Assembly (NCBI GenBank): GCA_947253625.1 | Contig: CAMYAB010000005.1 | Location: 1-64,000, forward strand | Reading direction: 5' to 3' | DNA: 64,000 nucleotides | DNA from: an uncultured Porphyromonadaceae bacterium | GTDB taxonomy: Bacteria; Bacteroidota; Bacteroidia; Bacteroidales; Porphyromonadaceae | In this document: one piece after another, positions 58,859-64,000 of the stretch | Position numbering within the stretch: position 1 is the stretch's first letter | Layout of the letters: every line of letters starts with the position of its first letter | Notes under the pieces: model-generated | The model's database searches: none | Seen by the model: only the letters and a program-made list of their open reading frames with translations | Told to the model about the DNA's origin: nothing | Made by a program: the position numbers and the translations under genes

Positions 58859-60088
58859 TTATTTCCCAGCTCTAAGCGGGTGAAAGTCGGTCATGACAGA
58901 GGCGGGGGGGCGACCGTTGAGGTAGGCTTCTTTCATGAAGTCCATATATGGGGCAACGTGCCGAAAGTAGCGGAAATACCCCGAGCAGAGATAATTGTGC
59001 CCAGGATTACCGTATTCGTCGCAAGCGAAGCGGTTTTTGGGACACTCACCCCAGCAGGCAAAAAGATACTCACACTCGCGACACTGGCGTGGCAGAGTGT
59101 CGAATTTGTCTCTGCCAAACTTTTGTTGACGCTCGCTGTACATCATCTCCACAAGTGTCTTGGAGCGGATGTTGCCTAGCTTATACTCGGGAAAGACAAA
59201 GTGGTCGCAACTGTAGACATCGCCATTGTGCTCCATCACCCCAGCATGTCCGCAGTACTGCGCCATGGAGCATACCCCGGGAGTGACTCCGACCCAATTG
59301 GCGAGGGTGGCATCGAACAGCTGGATATAGTAGGTGCCGACATCGGACTTGACCCACTCGTCGAATACCCCGATGAGAAAATCGCCCCACTGCTCGGGGG
59401 TAACGGAAAAGGGGGTGAGCTCGCCTTTTTCTGACACATGCGCCAGCTTGGTCCCATCGGGGTGGGCTGTCGTGCGCTCCACTATGGGCGTAAACTGTAT
59501 ATAGTGGCACTCTATCTCCTTGAAGAACTGATAAAAAGAAACCGGGTCCCCGACATTGATGTCGTTGACCACGGCAAGTGCATTGTATTCGACTCCATAC
59601 TTTTTGAGTAAGTTGATAGCCCTGAGTACTCTGTGATGGGTGGGTTGTCCGGTGGGGGTCTGGCGATAAGCGTCGTGTGCCGCTTTGCCTCCGTCTATGG
59701 AGATCCCGACGAGGAAGTTGTTTTTCCTAAAAAACTCGCACCAGGTGTCATTGAGGAGTAGGCCATTGGTTTGTATAGCGTTGTCGATGCGCCTGCCTCC
59801 GGCATACCGGCGTTGCAACTCAAGGGCTTTTTGGTAAAAGGCAAGGGGGCGCATGAGTGCCTCACCTCCATGCCATGTAAAGAGGACCTCCGGAGTTGTC
59901 TGGCTGGTGATGTACTCACGCACATATCGCTCCAGGAGGTCGTCACTCATGATCTGGTGAGCAGCCCGACCATCAAAGAGGTTGGACTTTTCGAGATAGT
60001 AGCAGTAGGTGCAGGCTAGGTTGCAGTAGGATCCGGCCGGCTTGGCCATCACGTAGAGTGGTCGAGCAAATGGTAATCCTATACTCAT
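58859..60088 (-). CDS. Anaerobic sulfatase-maturating radical SAM enzyme (SPASM)
   Basis: 409 residues. Radical SAM cluster motif CNLACTYC (Cys22, 26, 29), followed by TWHGGEALMRP, TNGLLL and the C-terminal SPASM Cys set (CSMAQYCGHAGVMEHNGDVYSCDHF... and CRECEYLFACWGECP). It converts a Cys or Ser of a sulfatase to formylglycine without oxygen. No sulfatase gene is in the window, so partners lie elsewhere. Follows radA by 18 bases in a probable fkp-radA-maturase transcript. Related SPASM enzymes that act on peptides are an alternative. Confidence 0.9.
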   Translation of the reverse strand: MSIGLPFARPLYVMAKPAGSYCNLACTYCYYLEKSNLFDGRAAHQIMSDDLLERYVREYITSQTTPEVLFTWHGGEALMRPLAFYQKALELQRRYAGGRRIDNAIQTNGLLLNDTWCEFFRKNNFLVGISIDGGKAAHDAYRQTPTGQPTHHRVLRAINLLKKYGVEYNALAVVNDINVGDPVSFYQFFKEIECHYIQFTPIVERTTAHPDGTKLAHVSEKGELTPFSVTPEQWGDFLIGVFDEWVKSDVGTYYIQLFDATLANWVGVTPGVCSMAQYCGHAGVMEHNGDVYSCDHFVFPEYKLGNIRSKTLVEMMYSERQQKFGRDKFDTLPRQCRECEYLFACWGECPKNRFACDEYGNPGHNYLCSGYFRYFRHVAPYMDFMKEAYLNGRPPASVMTDFHPLRAGK

Positions 60089-60106
60089 ATCAACAGAACA
60101 CTCCGG

Positions 60107-61489
60107 CTAGGATCTAAAAAGGAGACGAAAAGCCTCGTCCACTCGACTGACCGGTAGGACTTGGATAGGAAACTCAGATAGATCTAGGCCTTTGATATTG
60201 TCGGCGGGGAGAATAATGGTCTGAAACCCGATCTTGGCCGCTTCTTTGATCCGTGGCAGGATATGCGAGACAGCTCGCACCTCGCCACTCAAGCCCACCT
60301 CTCCCGTTATGCAGACATTTCTAGAAATTGGGATATCCAGGCTAGAGGAAAGCACGGCACTCAGCACAGCTAGGTCAATAGCTGTATCCGAGACATAAAG
60401 GCCTCCGGCAATATTGAGGAAGACATCCTTCTGGATCAGCTTGAAGTTGGCACGCTTTTCCAGCACCGCCAAGAGCATATTGGCACGTCGCAGATCACAG
60501 CCGGTACTTGAGCGTTGCGGTGTACCGTAAACGGCAGAGCTGACCAATGCTTGTACCTCGAGCAGGAGTGGACGCTGTCCCTCCACACTGACCCCAATAC
60601 AGATACCACTGAGGGAGGAGTCATTTCCGGTCAGGAGCATCTCGGAAGGATTGACCACCTGGCGGAGCCCGTCGCGGAGCATTTCGTAGAGTCCTATCTC
60701 TGAGGTGTTGCCAAATCGGTTTTTCATAGCCCGAAGGATGCGGTACTGGTGATTTTGATCACCCTCAAACCGTAGCACCGTATCGACCAAGTGCTCCATT
60801 ATCTTGGGACCGGCAATGGAGCCATCCTTAGTGATATGTCCGACAATAATGACCGGGATATCGTACTCTTTGGCAAAGGTAAGCATCTGAGCTGTGCACT
60901 CCCGCACTTGGCTGGGGCTACCTGGCGAGGATTCGGAGCGGGAGCTCTGCATGGTCTGAATGGAGTCAATGACCAAAAGGTCGGGAAGGACCTCCATGGC
61001 GGTCTCGAGGATTACATCCATCTGGGTCTCACTATATAGTAGACAATGATCTACCCGGTCGGCATCAATCAATCGCTCTGCGCGTAGCCGTATCTGCCCC
61101 GGACTCTCCTCCCCACTGACATAGAGGGTCTTCAGCTCGGGGTTACGCACTACGCTTTGCAGGATTAGTGTACTCTTGCCTATACCGGGTTCGCCTCCGA
61201 TCAGGACCAAAGAGCCCTTGACCAATCCTCCGCCCAGTACACGATTCAGCTCTCCATCCTTCAGATCCATTCTGGGAGCCGAGTCACCCGATACTTCGGA
61301 TAGCGGAGTGGGATAGTTGTCTGTTGCCAAGCGATCTTTTCGGATACGGACACCAGGTTCATCGGGTCCCACCTTGTACTCTTTCAGGGTATTCCATTCG
61401 CCACAGGTCGGGCATTTTCCGGACCACTTGGGAAAGTCTGCACCGCATTCAGTACAGATATATACGGTTTTTAGTTTACTTTTAGCCAT
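60107..61489 (-). CDS. radA: DNA repair protein RadA
   Basis: 460 residues. Branch-migration ATPase in recombination. N-terminal C4 zinc finger (Cys12, 15, 26, 29), Walker A GGEPGIGKST (about 93-102), the RadA-specific MKNRFGNTSEIG motif, and the C-terminal Lon-protease-like domain. The ATG overlaps the fkp stop by one base (TAATG), so the two are coupled. Confidence 0.97.
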   Translation of the reverse strand: MAKSKLKTVYICTECGADFPKWSGKCPTCGEWNTLKEYKVGPDEPGVRIRKDRLATDNYPTPLSEVSGDSAPRMDLKDGELNRVLGGGLVKGSLVLIGGEPGIGKSTLILQSVVRNPELKTLYVSGEESPGQIRLRAERLIDADRVDHCLLYSETQMDVILETAMEVLPDLLVIDSIQTMQSSRSESSPGSPSQVRECTAQMLTFAKEYDIPVIIVGHITKDGSIAGPKIMEHLVDTVLRFEGDQNHQYRILRAMKNRFGNTSEIGLYEMLRDGLRQVVNPSEMLLTGNDSSLSGICIGVSVEGQRPLLLEVQALVSSAVYGTPQRSSTGCDLRRANMLLAVLEKRANFKLIQKDVFLNIAGGLYVSDTAIDLAVLSAVLSSSLDIPISRNVCITGEVGLSGEVRAVSHILPRIKEAAKIGFQTIILPADNIKGLDLSEFPIQVLPVSRVDEAFRLLFRS

Positions 61490-64000
61490 TAGGATCGTGT
61501 TACGATGAGACCATCCTGAGACAGGTGCATATCCACCATTCTTGCCGTACTATTTGGGGTGTTTCCCTTGAGTTGTTTGCATATATACCGAGCTGCATCG
61601 GGGTCTTTGGCAACGATATACAGGAACCCTCCACCGCCGGCACCTGGGAGTTTATACCCTAGAGCATAGTCCTTGATGCCTGAAATGATGGCCTCGATTT
61701 GAGGCGTGGTAGAGCCTTCATCCAGCTTTTTGTTGGCACTCCAGGACTCGGTCAATATACTACCATAGGCGTCTAGATCATCCTTACCTATAGCATCAGC
61801 CATATCATATGCCAGTTGCTTGATTTGTCGGAGGTGAGCCAGAGTGTCGTGTTCATTGAGCATCATACGCCGGACAATCCCGCCCAAGATACTTTTTGCC
61901 TGCCGTGTGAGCCCAGTATAGTAGAGCAGATGACACTCCGGGGTCCGAAAGACAGAGTCCGACAACCACTGCATGCGTGGCTCCTGTTGTCCTTTCTCGG
62001 TCGTGATCAGCTTGACCCCGCCAAACACACCTCCCCATTGATCTTGCCAGCCACCACCACTCGTCAGCATTTGCTCCAAGAGTAGAGTCCGAGACGCCAG
62101 CGCCTCTTTCGTCCAGTGCAGTCCGAAATAGTTGCTGAGTGCGCCCAAAACCGTTGCACCCAAAATAGAACTTGTTCCCAGCCCGGAGCCGGCCGGAACA
62201 GCCGACAGCAAGGTCACCTCCAGCCCGCCTCCTATTCGATCCAAGAGGTCCGGCATAGACTCGCCACGACGATAAACACCACAGAGGCATAGCGCAGCCT
62301 TGGGGATGGAAAAAGGGTCACCCAGCCGGCGATACCACGTGAGTTGGTCAGGTGTCGTTATCATTTCGCGCAACCCCATATCGATGGAGTGCAAGATAAT
62401 CTGCCCCGATGGATTGGGACGGACGTACACTTGCAGGGGTTCTTGCCCGTTGAGCGTGAGGGAAAAGTTGGTCACCGCCCCACCCTCATAGATGCAGTAC
62501 GGTGGTGTGTCGCTCCACCCTCCGGCGAGGTCGATCCGCATTGGGGCACGGGCCCAAATGATCTGGTCAGAGTAGACATCCCGCCGAGGAGACGAAGTCG
62601 CACCGGTAGTGGAGGAGACCAATTCGCACAAATACTCATCCGCCTTTTTGGCCTCGTTTTCATCCCCCGTGAGAGCATGTCGCATGGCCGCATCCTGCAT
62701 GCGGATCAGCAGAGGAGCCTCAGCAGGCAGCTGAGCCGGCACCTTACCAAGCAGTCGCCCCGCAACCGAGAGATCCGAGTGGTACAGGACACTTCCCGCA
62801 TAGTTGCGTTGCATGGCCACAAGGTTTTCCGACAAAAAAGCCATTCGCTGTCGCTCTACCCGTTCCCAGTCCACCTCTGCGGAGAGTTCGCAGGCCGCAT
62901 AGCAGTCATTGGCGACCGCTTGCCCATCCATCACCGCCCGTAGGAGCTCCTCCAGCTCCTCCACCCTATCAATGTGAGGAAATATCGGTGTGGTATAGGG
63001 ATCACAACTTTGGAGCCGCCCCAGATAGGTCTGATCCTTGAACGTATCCCCATATCCATACATCCGCACCACATATCCTCCACGCTTTACCGGGAGCACA
63101 TCCAGGCAGATACCCGGCTCCAAGGTCAGCTCCAGATCACTCATCGGCAACCCTGTGACGACATTGTGGTCGGTGAGCCTTAGCCCCATAGGTATGTGGC
63201 TATTTTCCACCCATATGTGGTGATTTCGGTCATTGAGTGGTTGCTCCACTCGGGCATTTAGGGCAATAGCCGATCCATGTCGTTTCCAGCGACCGGAGAG
63301 GATATCTCGCTGGTCGATCCTCCGATTTTGCAACTCCTGCGTACTCTCGACGAGGTCCGAAGTGCTTCCAAAGTGGTAAAATGTCGCCTCACCTATCGGG
63401 TACACCGCCACCTCTAGGTCGCTGTTCTGGGTGAGGAAGTCGGTATAGAGGTCTACATAGCCCGTCATGCCACGGAGCCTGTCGATTGCCCGTTGCGAGA
63501 GGAGCCACACCCCACTGTCAATCATCAGCAAGTGCTTTTTCCCGAGCGTCTCTAGTTCTTCGACAGTAGGCTTTTGGACCATTCCATCCAGTCTGTTTGG
63601 CTCATCCGGATGGCACAAAAAGACTCCATGCGCCGTCATCTTGGCGGCCGTACTCCACAGTCCCACAAGCACCACATCGGCCTCCGGCATGTCGGGAAGT
63701 TTGTCGGGGAGTGCCAGGAGCACATCACCACTGGCGACCACCGCCACTGTTCGGTTTGGGGCTTTACCTGCCAGCTGCGTTAGGTAGTCCTCCTGTAGCT
63801 CTATCAAGCGCTGAGTCACTCGTTGCCCCCTAGACCACTTCAGTACCGGCATCGGTAGTAGCACTTTACCATAGGAGGCATAGGCCGGCAGGCGACGACT
63901 TTCGCCACCTGCATTGATCACGAGACACCGCTCCCCGGAGGGGTGTTCATCCAGGAGGTACCTCAGCGCACCTCCACTTCCCACCTTTTGTCCGCAGGGG
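61489..64000 (-). CDS. fkp: Bifunctional L-fucokinase/GDP-L-fucose pyrophosphorylase Fkp (5' truncated)
   Basis: The frame stays open through the window edge (codons PCGQK precede KVGSGGAL), so the GTG at 63982-63984 is internal Val, not a start. About 837 residues are visible; roughly 100 N-terminal residues are missing. N-terminal half: fucose-1-phosphate guanylyltransferase (VGSGGALRYLL, INAGGESRRLP, GKVLLP). C-terminal half: GHMP-type kinase with APMRIDLAGGWSDTPPY, the ATP loop AVPAGSGLGTSS and GAGGGGFLYI. Salvages free fucose to GDP-fucose for capsule and surface glycoprotein fucosylation. Confidence 0.96.
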   Translation of the reverse strand, partial: PCGQKVGSGGALRYLLDEHPSGERCLVINAGGESRRLPAYASYGKVLLPMPVLKWSRGQRVTQRLIELQEDYLTQLAGKAPNRTVAVVASGDVLLALPDKLPDMPEADVVLVGLWSTAAKMTAHGVFLCHPDEPNRLDGMVQKPTVEELETLGKKHLLMIDSGVWLLSQRAIDRLRGMTGYVDLYTDFLTQNSDLEVAVYPIGEATFYHFGSTSDLVESTQELQNRRIDQRDILSGRWKRHGSAIALNARVEQPLNDRNHHIWVENSHIPMGLRLTDHNVVTGLPMSDLELTLEPGICLDVLPVKRGGYVVRMYGYGDTFKDQTYLGRLQSCDPYTTPIFPHIDRVEELEELLRAVMDGQAVANDCYAACELSAEVDWERVERQRMAFLSENLVAMQRNYAGSVLYHSDLSVAGRLLGKVPAQLPAEAPLLIRMQDAAMRHALTGDENEAKKADEYLCELVSSTTGATSSPRRDVYSDQIIWARAPMRIDLAGGWSDTPPYCIYEGGAVTNFSLTLNGQEPLQVYVRPNPSGQIILHSIDMGLREMITTPDQLTWYRRLGDPFSIPKAALCLCGVYRRGESMPDLLDRIGGGLEVTLLSAVPAGSGLGTSSILGATVLGALSNYFGLHWTKEALASRTLLLEQMLTSGGGWQDQWGGVFGGVKLITTEKGQQEPRMQWLSDSVFRTPECHLLYYTGLTRQAKSILGGIVRRMMLNEHDTLAHLRQIKQLAYDMADAIGKDDLDAYGSILTESWSANKKLDEGSTTPQIEAIISGIKDYALGYKLPGAGGGGFLYIVAKDPDAARYICKQLKGNTPNSTARMVDMHLSQDGLIVTRS

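Noticed and set aside
63982..63984. GTG as the fkp start codon
   Set aside because: The frame remains open to the window edge and upstream codons match the family (PCGQK before VGSGG), so it is an internal Val.

Overview
The window looks like a chromosomal segment of a Bacteroidales bacterium, most likely a Porphyromonas-type organism that can use sugar. The evidence is a SusR/SusB/SusC/SusD/SusE-type glycan locus, Fkp (fucokinase/GDP-fucose pyrophosphorylase), Bacteroidetes-only families (DUF3822, DUF3109), absence of obvious Shine-Dalgarno sites, and promoters of the Bacteroidetes form TAnnTTTG. The genus is an inference; no rRNA is present to confirm it.

Layout. 1-4954: the end of a Zn/Cd-type P-ATPase, a convergent RecD-like helicase, an unknown membrane-anchored protein, then DUF3822-rsmD-glsB. 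5445-14654 (minus strand): tilS, and a tight five-gene run pepD, endonuclease/phosphatase-fold protein, tricorn protease, nif3 and a coiled-coil zinc-ribbon protein. 15769-25943 (minus): a compact sus-like locus, susR, susB (GH97), susC, susD, susE, with no amylase. 26323-46513 (minus): the str, S10, spc and alpha ribosomal protein clusters, from rpsL to rplQ, with secY, map, infA, rpmJ and rpoA. 47114-50191 (minus): an outer-membrane barrel, a TetR regulator next to an LCM-family methyltransferase, tRNA-Thr(CGT) and an unknown protein. 50227-57182 (minus): valS, hslR, pth, a DUF3109 protein, rplY and rpsF-rpsR-rplI. 57475-64000 (minus): an RlmL-like RNA methyltransferase, an anaerobic sulfatase-maturase-type radical SAM enzyme, radA and the 5'-truncated fkp.

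The most unusual signal is a family of six short intergenic arrays (near 5.2, 15.1, 24.1, 35.2, 46.9 and 53.1 kb). Each has three or four units with an exact 22-bp period and the core ACGGATAGAAG. They lie only between transcription units, in both orientations, and three of them share a left flank. One sits inside a 760-bp gap that splits the normally continuous spc operon between rpsN and rpsH. That gap also holds a terminator-like hairpin and a new promoter, so the ribosomal cluster seems to be divided into two transcripts. A second large gap (766 bp) separates rpsL from rpsG. Other notable signals are a 396-bp element with 24-bp terminal inverted repeats downstream of susE, foldable leaders starting at the predicted transcription starts of valS and rpsF, and acidic low-complexity tails on several ribosomal proteins.
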